DNA of 64,000 nt from the NCBI GenBank assembly GCA_910890315.1, contig CAJVGD010000001.1, positions 1,860,001 to 1,924,000 of the forward strand, given 5' to 3'. The position numbers were made by a program, and so were the translations under genes. How positions within the stretch are numbered: position 1 is the first letter of the stretch; each line of letters opens with the position of its first letter. Source of the DNA: Serendipita indica DSM 11827. Taxonomy: Eukaryota; Basidiomycota; Agaricomycetes; Sebacinales; Serendipitaceae. The notes beneath the pieces were generated by a model. That model was not told the DNA's origin. It did no database searches and saw only the letters and a program-made list of their open reading frames with translations. This document shows, piece by piece, positions 12,001 to 23,004 of the stretch.

Positions 12001-13577
12001 TGAGCATTCGGCATGCAGTGCTTGCCCAGATGAATAACCCGTTGGCTTTGTCTATCAGCCTCCGCCTCTTGTCCTCCGACAGCACTCCATCTAGTGACTG
12101 GTGTACATAGAGCGCAATGTCGCCGATATTATCACGGTGGGTTATATCATGTAGGCGATCCTCCAACTTGGATTTGATCGAGAGCGACCCCAAGACTGCT
12201 TGTACGACGGGGTCTGGCCGGCTTGTCATGAATATCCTGAGGGTTTTGTTTCCTCGAACCGCCTTGGAAAGGGTTTCGACAAGTTCCCTTCGCTGTGATC
12301 CAGATTTGCATTCATCAAGGGCGTCAATCACAATGAATACGCGCCCTTGCCAATGATGAAGAGGATTGGCGACAAGGTTTTGGAACTGCTCTTCAAGAGA
12401 GCTTCGCATAAAAGAAGGGTGCTGCTTCACGGCTCCAGCAACGTGCGGCGCGAGCTCCGGGAGATATTCGACAAGGTCTCTTGCAATTGTGGAACAAAAC
12501 TTGTCGGTGGTCGACCCTTCGCTGCTTGCTATGGAGAAGAAGAATCTCCCACCCAATACTCCTTGCTGCCTCCATGATTCTACTGCGGACATTGCAACTG
12601 TGGATTTACCGGAGCCAGCTATGTCACACAGCCAAAATATTGGCTTGTCCGACGTATCGTCGTCGGCCCAGCGCCAGATCGTCTGAAGAACAGCCTCGCG
12701 CGTTCCTTTCAGACAAGTACTGTGCACTGAGGATGCGACAAATGCTACCGTTGGCAACTGGAGAATAGCAGATGCATCGACTTGAAATACTCAGTATGTG
12801 TTGCCACCCAGGTTTCAGCTTACCGTCTGTTAAAATAACTTTGGTGTTCTGTTCGACGGCTTGGATACGTAGTGCAGTGAAATGACTCAACGCCTCCTGC
12901 ATATATCTACGATGAGCATGCGAATAAGTTCGCCGAAACTCGCACCATGAACTGCCTATGCCCATCTTCAATATCTCGATTGAGTTTTCGAATCTCCCCT
13001 GCGTCTATTTTGACTTTGCTGAACGACTTGAGGAAGCCGAGCCTGTTGCGGCTGCGCTTCTCCTGAATTTCGACCACCGTATCATGCATACTTTCGAGGA
13101 ATCTGCATTGCTCAGCGTATTGAACCAAGCATGAACTGTACACGTACTCAACATAGTGGATGAGCGGTTGGCTAAACGCTTCGTCGACGGCTCGGTCCTT
13201 TAGAGGATACCCCTCGAACAAATCGATTCGTTCCTCGAGCGTGGACATGTAACTCTTCAGACGTCGCGTTAGGTCTGTCCATTCTTCTTTGTTGCTCTCT
13301 ATCGCCTATCCCACTCATTAGACGAACAGTCGCGCTACGAGTCTCGCCAACTGACCTGTACGACATCGAGGACCGATTTTGTTGCTCGACAAGCTGCTTT
13401 TAGAGGGCCCAATATATCTGATCCCTCTGCTATATTGGCCACTACGTCGAGGCCGACGTTGACTGTGTTGTATACCTGATCCCTCTTGCTCGATGATTCT
13501 CCTTTGAAAGACGAGGATCCTGATGGATTCGTAATCCTGAGCTGTTTCTTGGGTTTGGTTGATTTCTGGGACGACAT
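9071..13577 (-). CDS. NACHT-WD40 STAND NTPase (NLR-like) with N-terminal helical domain
   Basis: This has the architecture of fungal NLR-like receptors such as the HET-E/NWD family. The ATG at 13577 gives MSSQKSTKPKK. The first roughly 250 residues are helical (SDILGPLKAACRATKSVLD, SNKEEWTDLTRRLKSY, EIRKLNRDIEDGH). They resemble the HeLo/MLKL-type four-helix N-terminal domains of Agaricomycete STAND proteins, although that assignment is inference. The NACHT domain has Walker A DIAGSGKST (about 12,625-12,599) and Walker B VFIVIDALDECK. The C-terminal half is an uninterrupted array of 15 WD40 units of 43 residues, the last one degenerate. Introns lie only in the 5' third, and the 1.2-kb-codon last exon is intron-free. 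No breaks are seen. Likely role: non-self recognition or programmed cell death. Confidence 0.9.
9074..11011 (-). repeat. Tandem array of fifteen 129-base WD40-coding units
   Basis: The units share the pattern LRGHxxxVxSVAFSPDGSQ, then IVSGSxDKTIRLWDTxTGQPLGEP. Fourteen units are exactly 43 residues and keep frame. The fifteenth (VRDYGVWV...) is degenerate and carries the C-terminus. Unit 8 has lost the usual GH (PQGDDG). Differences between units concentrate at a few positions around the GH dipeptide and before the SVAFS strand, which fall on the exposed face of a WD40 propeller. Confidence 0.93.
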
Positions 13578-13763
13578 CGTGGTAGCCTCTAAGGTGCTTT
13601 CGACGGCGTCTACCACATCTAAGGCCACATTTGCTTTGATAGATAAGAGCTTATATCATTGATATGCATATGATTTCCTAGATCCTATACAAATTCACGG
13701 ATCCAAGTGGTATAAACTCCCTTCCGGTTATTGGCTCCCGCGGTCGAGAGCGACGAATTGACC

Positions 13764-14566
13764 ATGCCCACCAGCGACGGAAATACTAGCAAAAATCGAG
13801 CAGATGAAGCTCATCCAGAACACAAGGACTCGACAGCGACGAGTCCCTCCAAGTTGCTCAAATATTTGACGGTTGCGCAGAGGGTTTCTGCGCCATTTAT
13901 CACTATATTCGCTGGAATTCATCTTGCTGCACCGATTTCAGCCATTTTCGGAGGTTCAGCAGCCTCCAACAGGCTCCTTGTACGTCCATTTGGTTTCGGT
14001 CGAGAGAGAGATTGGTTTCTCATAGGTTGCAGCTTCTGGGTCGCGAGTACTACCAAGGACCACTTACAGAGCCTCTTCTACTCTTTATCCCGCTCGGAAT
14101 ACATATTGGCTCGAGTCTTGCGAGGCGCGCTTTGCTTGGGGTCCCCAAGAGGCCTAGCCTTGTCACCCTGACAGGATACGCGGCTCTCTTGAGTGTCCCA
14201 TTCCATATCTTTATTCACAGGATCATCCCCTCGTCTCCTGACCCACCCATCTCCTCGTACTCGCCATCCGAGCTCAATTTTGAATTCGTCAAAGCAAGTC
14301 TCCATGCTTGGCCTATAACGAGCTGGTTGTCATATACTGGACTTGTTGCCATTGTCGCTCTGCATGGAGGCGAAGGAGGGTCTATCATCAACCGCTGGCT
14401 GACCGGCAAGCCTCTGAACAGGACTGTTCGACGTACTGTGGCTATCCTTGCTACATTTGCGACGATGTATGGCCTATACGTGCTCTCCAATGAGCCACTG
14501 CACCTCCGCGGCCGCAATCTCAGTAGAGTCCTAGACATGCACCTCTTCAATCGCCTTTATGCTTAG
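13764..14566 (+). CDS. MCP1: MCP1-like mitochondrial membrane protein (DUF1691-type)
   Basis: Yeast Mcp1 is a multi-pass mitochondrial outer-membrane protein that supports lipid homeostasis and bypasses loss of ERMES/Mdm10. Here the ATG at 13764 gives MPTSDGNTSKN, followed by a hydrophilic leader and helix 1 (APFITIFAGIHLAAPISAIF). After one intron (donor gtacgtcc, acceptor ttgcag) come the family-type LLGREYYQ and helix 2 (EPLLLFIPLGIHIGSSLARR). Further helices are LVTLTGYAALLSVPFHIFIH, the HAW...SYTGLVAIVALHGGEG segment and a C-terminal TVAILATFATMYGLYVL. About 250 residues and five hydrophobic segments fit the family. The gene is divergent from the NACHT gene, 186 bases away. Confidence 0.75.
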
Positions 14567-14811
14567 TCGGTTGGATTCCTGTCTAGTTATTGTTCAAAGT
14601 CCAGATTCCCCAGACGCCACACCGGGACAGTCCAAGGAGTCGTCCATTGCCCATACTCGTTTTCTCAAAACTAGAATAATAAACTTCCCTGAATAAATTT
14701 GCTCTCTCTGGTAAGCCGCGAGAGCATATTGCGATCTCAACGCCGACCGCGTGCCTGCGAAACAGTCGACGGCCATTGGGCCTCTAATTCGACGAGGATC
14801 AATAGCGGAAG

Positions 14812-17043
14812 ATGGACACAAAGCCATTCCATCTTGTCCCGTTTGCCCAGGCGCCGTTGGCACGTCCTGCGGTTCTTCAATCGCTCGCGCCAGACGTTGT
14901 CCCGGGCGAGCAGCAGCTCCAGGAGCTCACACGCGACATTCTCGAGTACAAGAAGCAGCATGAACAACGTTTAAAGCACTGTGACGACGTGCTTTTCATC
15001 GTGGACGAGCGCTACACGGCCATGAAGGAGCGCGATCGTTCAAAAGCCAAGCAGTTCAAAAAGGGTATGTAACTTGATATTTCGATATTCCTCGACATTT
15101 CTATCTCCATTTCGTGGCCTGGTAAACACGCTGACGCTGCTACTCTCGTCGTTTAGAGCCACTGGACAGCCTGGGTCAACCGCCGCGCGTAAGCAAAGCT
15201 ACTCAACCTACTCTCCGCATCTCCGGTCCCTCAACAGCGACAAATTCCTCCCCGCAGCCAGCACTCCCGCCCACTGCAGCTTCAAGCGCAAAGCCGGCCC
15301 AACGCGCGGGTTCGGTTGCATTGAGGGGCTCAGATACAGCCGTTTCCAAGACGAACAAGAAGAAACGAAGACGTCCAGACGAAGGAGATGATTTCATGGC
15401 CGATGGTGCTACGCGAAATGCCACTCCGGTACCCAAAAGCCACGGCCACAAGGAGCACAAATCTAAGAAGGCAAAACATGATGATCATGATCTACGCGTA
15501 CGTATCGCCTCAATATTGTGCCCAGATGGGTGGTTAGACGGGTTTGCTGAGCGCGACGACTAGATGCATCCAGCTGGTATTCGACGCATCACAGATTGGT
15601 CCGAGTCTGTCAAAGGGGGATTACCTCCAAAACCTCCAAGGAATCCGCTTCCTATTCCCCAAACAGATGACCCGAACGAGGTCCACGACGATATGTCCGA
15701 ACGCAAGCAACCACCAAATCAGGTTTGTCAAGTCTCGCATCTCTACACGTCCTCTGAACACTTATCGAGGTTACTGCGCATACATATTGGAACTTTATCG
15801 AGCCGTGGACGCGTCAGGTCAAAGATGAAGACGTCGCCTTTCTTGCCATTAGTGTAAGAGTCTTCGCGACATCCACAAACCTGCAAGCTAATATCAGGGA
15901 ACCACAGGGTGATGATGATGACCTATGGGAGATGCCGCCTTTGGAACGACACTACTCTGAAGTCTGGGAAGACCAAGACCGATTCACACTCGACCTCCCT
16001 CCTCTCAACCGATCTAACAAACACAGGACACACAACCCTTACTCTGCGTTTACCAACCCTCCTCCTCCATCCGCCGGTGGCTCAATGCAGCCAGCTCCAA
16101 ACTCGGGTGTTCGGTGGGATCCTGCCACTCTTACCGAAGCAGATACAGCTACCGACGAACATGGTTCCGGTCCGTTGACAGAACGAGTATTCAGCGCCTT
16201 TATGCACCTCCCCAACTCGGTCAAGCTTGAAGAGGACGACTCTTTCAAAGGCGGCGGCTTTGGACTTGGACGAGCAGCTGGACAAGGCACTGTTGGGGAC
16301 CTAGAGGAGCGTCTCATGAAAGAGTGCAAGGCACTCGGCCTGATCATAGAAAATGAAGAGGTCCGTAACCCCCTTCGTACCACACCCTTTTGGAAACAGC
16401 GAGCTTACGCACCTCACAGCCCGACTACTCACAACCTCAAGACGACCAGATTGCCTCTGAGCTTCGTCGCTGTCAACGTGCGCTCAAGATTCAACTCCAA
16501 GTCAACGAAGCGCGAAAGAAGCGGTTACTGGCCATTGCCGAGCTACGACTGAGCTATGCCGACTACGAAGAGGTCAAGGAAGGCATGGAGCGCAACATCT
16601 CCAACATGTTTGCCAAACTGGGAAACACAGGTGCCAATAAAGTGACGAAAAAGAAGAAAAAGGAAAAAGAAAAAGTGGCCGCAGCAGCGGCAGTCAATCC
16701 GGCGACGGGTGAACCCGCTGGGATCGCAGGATTAGGGCTCGTCGGTATGGATGGCAACTTGCAGATACCAAACGACATCTGGGAGGCCGTATGCGTCTTG
16801 CAGCGCTGGAAGTCGGACATTGGCGAGGCTTTTGACAAGCTGGAGAAGGAGAATCCAGGTCTTGTGCGTGGACTTCCAGAAAAGAGTATTTATGAAGGAC
16901 TCGACGAGGAGATTGCGAGGCTCCAAGGATTACCCCCGCGAAAGCCCGCCGCCATTGAAGGACCAAGCGGAAGCAAACCTCCAGATTCATCTGGTGACAC
17001 TCATGCTTCATCCGAAGATGTCATGATGCTTGGTGCCGACTAA
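14812..17043 (+). CDS. NGG1: SAGA histone acetyltransferase subunit ADA3/NGG1
   Basis: Ada3 links Gcn5 and Ada2 in the SAGA and ADA acetyltransferase complexes in the nucleus. The protein starts MDTKPFHLVPFAQAP, with a predicted N-terminal coiled coil (LTRDILEYKKQHEQRLKH). A basic Ser/Pro linker (KKKRRRPDEGDDF) follows. Next is the block with RITDWSESVKGGLPPKPPR and, after splicing, YWNFIEPWTRQVKDEDVAFL, then LTERVFSAFMHLPN. The diagnostic C-terminal Ada3 domain has LEERLMKECKALGLI, then QIASELRRCQRALKIQLQ and ARKKRLLAIAELRLSYADYE. A lysine-rich run (KKKKKEKEK) and an unstructured tail end the protein. Introns are bridged in frame at about 15.07, 15.50, 15.72, 15.85 and 16.36 kb. Confidence 0.86.
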
Positions 17044-17192
17044 GCCTTTTATTCTCCTCCTGCTTTCTGTCACACTCTGCCACTACGTACACTTCGTGTT
17101 TATTGTTATCAGTAGTACACCAGCCTTGTAATCTACACTCATAACATTCATCGCCGACTTTGAGTTGAACCGAAACTTGAGCCCCTACCATA

Positions 17193-18287
17193 ATGTCAAC
17201 AAGACCTCAAGACGATCGAAATCAAGAAGCTACGGTGTATCTTGTATGTAGGGTGGGCTATATCAATTATATAATACTGATGATTGGCAGGGAAACCTTG
17301 ATGAGCGAGTAACAGACGCCATCGTCTGGGAACTCATGCTCCAGGCCGGCCCAGTTGGTAAGCAATCCTTGTCTCGCTATGAAATTGTTTCTCAATTCTG
17401 ATATTTTCTAGTGAATGTACATTTACCAAAGGATCGCGTCTCCATGTCCCACCAAGGGTACGGTTTCTGCGAGTTTCTAACAGAAGAAGATGCCGAATAC
17501 GCCTGCAAGATTATGAACCAGATAAAACTATGGGGAAAACCTATTCGAGTGAACAAAGTAAGTAGCTCACATACTGGCTTTCACTCTGCTCAATCCTTGC
17601 TCAGGCGTCGTCAGACAAAAAACAGCTGGACATTGGTGCAAACTTGTTTATTGGAAATCTTGACCCTGCAGTCGACGAACGACTTTTATATGACACGTTT
17701 ACGGTCTTTGGTCCCCTTACGCAGCCAGCAAAGGTATGCTCTGGTCCACAGTATCCATATCAGTGTCTTACGACTTCCGATAGATTGCGCGGGATCCAAC
17801 AACCATGGAATCTCGAGGACATGGCTTCGTCTCATATGCAGACTTTGAATCCGCAGACGCAGCTATCGAGGCGATGAACAAGCAATACCTCATGAACAAG
17901 CCCATTGAAGTCCAGTACGCCTTTAAGAAAGATGGAAAGGGCGAGCGACATGGTACCGAAGCCGAACGACTGCTCGCTGCTCAAGCCAGAAAAAATATGC
18001 AACTGCCGCTCGCGGCGCGACCCCCTGCTGCTCCTGCGGCAGTCATGAGTCAGTTTGGTCCACGGCCTCCTATGCCAGTTGCTGCTGCTCCATATACAGG
18101 AGCCTATCCAGGGCAATATGCTGGAGCCCTTGCTCAACCTCCACCCCCTCCAGCAGGGTTTGCTATGCCCGGTATGATACCAGGTGCCGCCGTGCCCATG
18201 GGCATTCCACCACCTCCGCCAGGTTTCAGTACAGCCTATCCTGCACCTCCTGCAGGCTTTGGTATGCCGATGATGCCTCCTCAATAA
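17193..18287 (+). CDS. HSH49: Splicing factor 3B subunit 4 (HSH49/SAP49), two RRMs
   Basis: This is a U2 snRNP SF3b component that binds pre-mRNA near the branch site. After [16 protein letters not shown]1 begins TVYLGNLDERV (RNP2) and has [16 protein letters not shown] (RNP1). RRM2 has [20 protein letters not shown] and [20 protein letters not shown]. The conserved post-RRM segment ([18 protein letters not shown], then [12 protein letters not shown]) is diagnostic of SF3B4. The tail is Pro/Gly/Ala-rich ([13 protein letters not shown]). Four to five introns of about 50 bases are bridged in frame. It converges with the ABC transporter gene, with 84 bases between stop codons. Confidence 0.93.
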
Positions 18288-18371
18288 CTGGCATGCAATG
18301 GAGATATAGTTACATAGATTAGCACGTGTATAAGTTACATCCCTTACGCGAAGGCAGATCGATAGCTGGGA

Positions 18372-21300
18372 TTATCGTCGTTCCCTAACGTTGAGCCAGA
18401 CGATGGTTATCAGAGCGATACCGAACCCTGCAATGAACGCAAACAAAACCAAGACATCCCTGACCAAGGATGTCAGTCACAATCGAGACGTGAAAAGCAT
18501 CCCATACCTATAATAGTTGTTCTCGCCAAATCCGAACAACTAGACAGGCGTCAGTCTTGCAAGTAACGAAACGCATAAAAGCGCACCAAATTCATAATGA
18601 GTTGTGCGGATACGTTGACAGGCACGCCTTGTAGGACATCGACGATCTGAAGGCCAGAGCCTACTTCGTTGACGGCAAGGGCTTCAAGGCAGTACTTGAG
18701 AAGACTGAACCACTGCAGCCATCTCAACACAGGAGGAATATCGCTCAAATGAACGACTACGATCGAGTCAGTAAAGGTCGGTTACAGAACTGGAGCAACG
18801 AACAGAATCCGGCAAATGCTAGAGCAATAGTTAGCGTGTGATTGAAATCGAGATGTAAAACGTACTCATGATGAACAGATTGAAGATGGCCGAGAGCAGG
18901 ATGGCCACACCTCCGTTGCGGAAGGTGCATGCAAGGAGGAAGTTCTATAGTTGATGATGAGAGTGAGAAAGTGCGAATAAAGAGAAAAACACACGAATAG
19001 AGTCATTGCAAGGGTATAAAGAACCAAAATGAACAAGAATTTGAAGTAGTGGGCAGCATCTGGGGCAAGGCCGGCCATCCAATAAACACTAAAGACACTT
19101 TAGAGGCTTATCGCAATATAGTATCAAGACATACATGGTCGACACGATCAAAGTCGGTACAACGCGAAGCGGAATCACGTCGAAGAAGAATCGGGATAGC
19201 AGCCAGGCGGTAGGACTGGACAAAGAATTCAAGACGTGAGAAGCCTATAAATAAGAGAGTAGGAGTACAGACCTGTAGTAGGAGCCCGCGCGCTCTCTCA
19301 AGAACAACGGTCTGATTTCGATCAAGTTGTACAGCGCACTCAGCGCCGAGAAGGAGAGAAGCGACCCCTATGATAGTGATTAGGAGTGATACAAAGGTTA
19401 ACAGGCGTACTCACAAGGAAGAACAAGCATCCAACTCGACTCTGGAAGCCTGCAATGGTAATACCCGTCTTAAAGTATAAACCACCGCAGAAAGCACCAA
19501 GAACCGCAGCTGCAAATAAGTGCGCGAAGAACAGAGATTTGTCACTGCGAAAAGTGAGCTCACGGGAACGGAACAAATTCACTTTACACACCGTTTGAGA
19601 ATTTTCCACTCCCGACCACATAGAACTTCAAGCTGAGTCAAGAAGGTTGAGCGATAAGTAGACATCAACGGTGGCGAGCGTAGGCTGGAGTGTTTCTTGG
19701 TTTCAGGAACATGCTCCTTGGACATTGCCTTTTCAGGATCCCGATTTTCAACTTCATTGGGCGTATGAGCGTTGGTATCAGCGCGAGTCCGTTCATCTTC
19801 AGTTGTAATCGTTCCAGTGCCGGACGTTTGCGAGGCAGACTTGCGCTGGCTTGAGCTCAAGAGGTCGTCGGTTGGGTCGGAAGCAATGTCCAAGAGGTGA
19901 TCCGCAATGTTGTAACCTTTTTGAACTGGATGTCCACGGGCGGCAAAATAGTCACCTGGTGCGAGCCCACCAGGCCCAAAGTAGAGCTCACGGCCGCGAG
20001 AAAGGACAAGAACCTTGTCAAAAAGCTGGTAAATCTTAGAGCTATAAAATTTTGAGTCAAAGGCCCTGTAGAAACGTTGCAAGGCTTACTTGGGTTGATG
20101 AACGGATGCAATGACAGCAGTGGGATTCTCGGGATCGTGTGCGAGGTCACGAAGGACGTTGACTACTTTGGTAGCTGACACTGAGTCGAGACCAGAAGTT
20201 GGTTCGTCAAGGATCAAGATATCCGGGCAAGCCACTAATTCGAGTCCAATGCTGACACGCCTTTGCTCGCCTCCAGAGATTCCGCGTCGCTCATGGCTTC
20301 CAATCCTTGTATCCTTGATATCAAGGATGCCCAACTGCTTCATGACTTCAAAGACCTTTGCTCGCTTCTGCTCTTGACTGACAGATTCGGGCAGCCGCAA
20401 GTTGGCAGCGAAAAGGAGAGCCTCTTCGACAGTCAACATGGACGGAAGAATATCCTGTTGGTCGACGAATCCGATCCGTGGATTGTTGACTGGATCACTT
20501 CGTTGTCCAGCAGGACTCATTGTGCTAAACATCACAGCACCAGCGGTCTTCCCCACTTTGCTCTTGCCTCCCAAGATGTCAATAGTCGTACTCTTTCCAC
20601 TTCCACTTGGCCCAAGGATAGCCAAAAGCTCTCCTGGACGAATTTCTCCAGACAAGTCATGGAGAATATGTCGATCTCCTACACTGGCAGAGGAGCCTTT
20701 CTTGAATATTGGTTGCGAATTTGATGCTGGTACAGAGTAATTGATGCCAGACCAGCTAATGGCGACGCCACCGCTCTTGACCGCTTGATCTGTGCCCGTT
20801 TTCCGAGCGTTGCGCTGAACAATCCATCCCCAAATGAACATGCCGAGCAGAGCCAAGAGAAGTGCTCCCACAACAGCAAGGCCGGCAATGACACCTCCAG
20901 AAAGCTCTTTGCCTTTGGAGGCATTGCTCGATGAGGAAGAGGAGTTGCCGTTATTCGCGGCATCGATGACTGATTGAGCAACACATTCGCCGACTCGGCA
21001 GTTGTCCATGGGTAGGCCAGATGCACCAAAGACCGACTTGATCGTGTCTTGAAGGAACGCGCATCGGACTGTGCCATCGCTCTGGGTGTCGCATTTGATT
21101 TCAAGGTCACCACTGAGGGCATCAATGGTCCCTTTGATGGACGTACTCTACACAAACATAAAGTTTAGATATGAAATGAACGACGAGAATCAAATTTCTT
21201 ACCGGAAAGCGCCCACACATGGTCGCATTGGTACGGCATGTGCACTTCAGGTTGTGACATGTCCAGTGAGAGGACCCATCTGCTTCTTCCGCTTGGCAGC

Positions 21301-22067
21301 TATCGGCGTTGCAGAAAAACTCTTCCTCGCCATCGTACCACAGTTGGGCGTGTACGGAGCCGGCCGCTCCATAGCTGGAAACATTGGCAGCAAGTGTATT
21401 GGAAGGATTGAGATTGCGAAGAATGTTCAGCGTGGTCTTGCCCGGATAGAGCGCGTGGATCGTAGGATTCTATCAGAGGCCGAATGAGCGGCGTCGCCAG
21501 AAATACGTGAGCCGCCGACGCCGAGGAGAAGCTAACAATAACGTACGTTGACATCGCACGACATTTGCCCAACAGCGTACACTCTCGGCGTTTTGGAGCA
21601 CTTGTGGACTGTGAGCGAGCGGGCGCGGGGCCTCGACGAGAAAACGTACAGTGATTGCGGATACGCCTCCCGATGAAGTTATGGCTGAATTTTGGTCACC
21701 GAAATTGCTCTGATACGCAGACGAGCAAGCAGATGCAGATTCGCAGACTAGAAAGTGAATGAGATCCTTGGTGTATCAGCATTGCGCAAACGGTCGTACC
21801 ATTGCAGCCCACGCCAGCCCAGCCGTTTGGACAAGAACAGCCAGATGAGTTTCCGTAGAGAGCTCCGTTCTGTGGTTGTACAGTCGGACGCGACGGGCCG
21901 TCGTACAAAGTACCACCGCACGTCGGGAGCTGGCATTCCTGGCCACCAACGCCAGGAGGACAGATGCAATTGGTGCCATTCTCAATCCCATAGTTGTCAC
22001 AAGCACCGTGAACGCCCTGGATGAGCAGCGTCGCCGCCAGGACGAGCAACGCCGACAGACGAGCCAT
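18372..22067 (-). CDS. ABCG-family transporter with secreted Cys-rich N-terminal domain (ADP1-like)
   Basis: This is a half-size ABC transporter of the ABCG/White type, of unknown cargo. It opens with a signal peptide (MARLSALLVLAATLLIQGVHG). EGF-like Cys-rich modules follow (CICPPGVGGQEC, CSCPNGWAGVGC), then a longer Cys-containing ectodomain. A first membrane helix (GVIAGLAVVGALLLALLGMF) precedes the ATPase, which has Walker A GPSGSGKST (about 20,613-20,587), Q-loop FVDQQD, signature GISGGEQRRVSIG, Walker B ILILDEPTSGLDS and the switch His in SVHQP. ABC2-type membrane helices split by many introns occupy 18.4-19.6 kb, ending WLNVRERR. The order ectodomain-TM-NBD-TMD matches yeast Adp1. The start lies only 63 bases downstream of the NOT4 stop, on the same strand. 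Confidence 0.88.
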
Positions 22068-22130
22068 TGCGGTCGGGGTTCAATGTGTCTCGGCGCCGGT
22101 GGGACAAACAACAATACATGTTCAATCTAT

Positions 22131-22951
22131 TCACGACAGCTCTGCAATCAATTTGGCATTGATCACCATGACCTCACGAAGCTCGGCCGTCAGCGACGAC
22201 ACCGACTTTTTCGCATTGGCCAGCTCCGCTTCAAGCTGAACGACGGTCATCCCCTCAATATCCTTCTCCTCCTTCTTGGGCACTGCACTCCGTGGTAGTA
22301 GCCCACGACGGTCCCAGGTCTCGCTCGTCGCGGACCCAGCTTGGCTCGTCGTACGCTGCACATCTTCTAGCTTTGCCACTGTAGGCTCTGTTAGTATATG
22401 CCCATTGTAGTCTAGAAACACACTCACGTTGAGATTGTATCCATTGCGTCTTCGTCTCGAGATCGCCGTCCTTGCTGCCCAGCGAGTCGGCACCCGATTG
22501 CGAAGCCAACATATCTGATTTGAGCATATCTTGAAAAATTTTGAGTGTCAAATTGTCCTCTCGGTCTCCACCAGAAAGCTTTGCGAGCAACTCGCCAATT
22601 GTTTGCGTCAACGTCGCCAACAATCCCTGAAAGGTCGACACTGTCGAATCAGCTGCTGAGCTAGCACTGAGACTAGCTAGCCCAGCAGACCCCGCACTGA
22701 GCGCGGACAAGGCTTCGACCAACGTCTCATAGTCGATGACCTCTGGGCCACCCACATAAGTCTGGCTGAAGAAGCGCAGCGAAGGCACATCCAAATGGTC
22801 CTGTATTTGCGACAACAATGTAGAGATGGTGGTTGGAGTTCGAACGTTCGAATTGGGGACAGATGCGGGCGTCGCAAGGGCGGTCAAGGTAGGAGCTGGC
22901 TCAGGAGTCGCTTCTTTTGGTGCGACTGGCTCTTCGCGAGCAGTCGTTGCC

Positions 22952-23004
<53 letters not shown>

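Noticed and set aside
13600-13630. Earlier start for the NACHT gene near 13,628
   Set aside because: The in-frame codon there is GTG, and the nearby ATG at 13,630 runs into a stop after three codons; the ATG at 13,577 is used instead.
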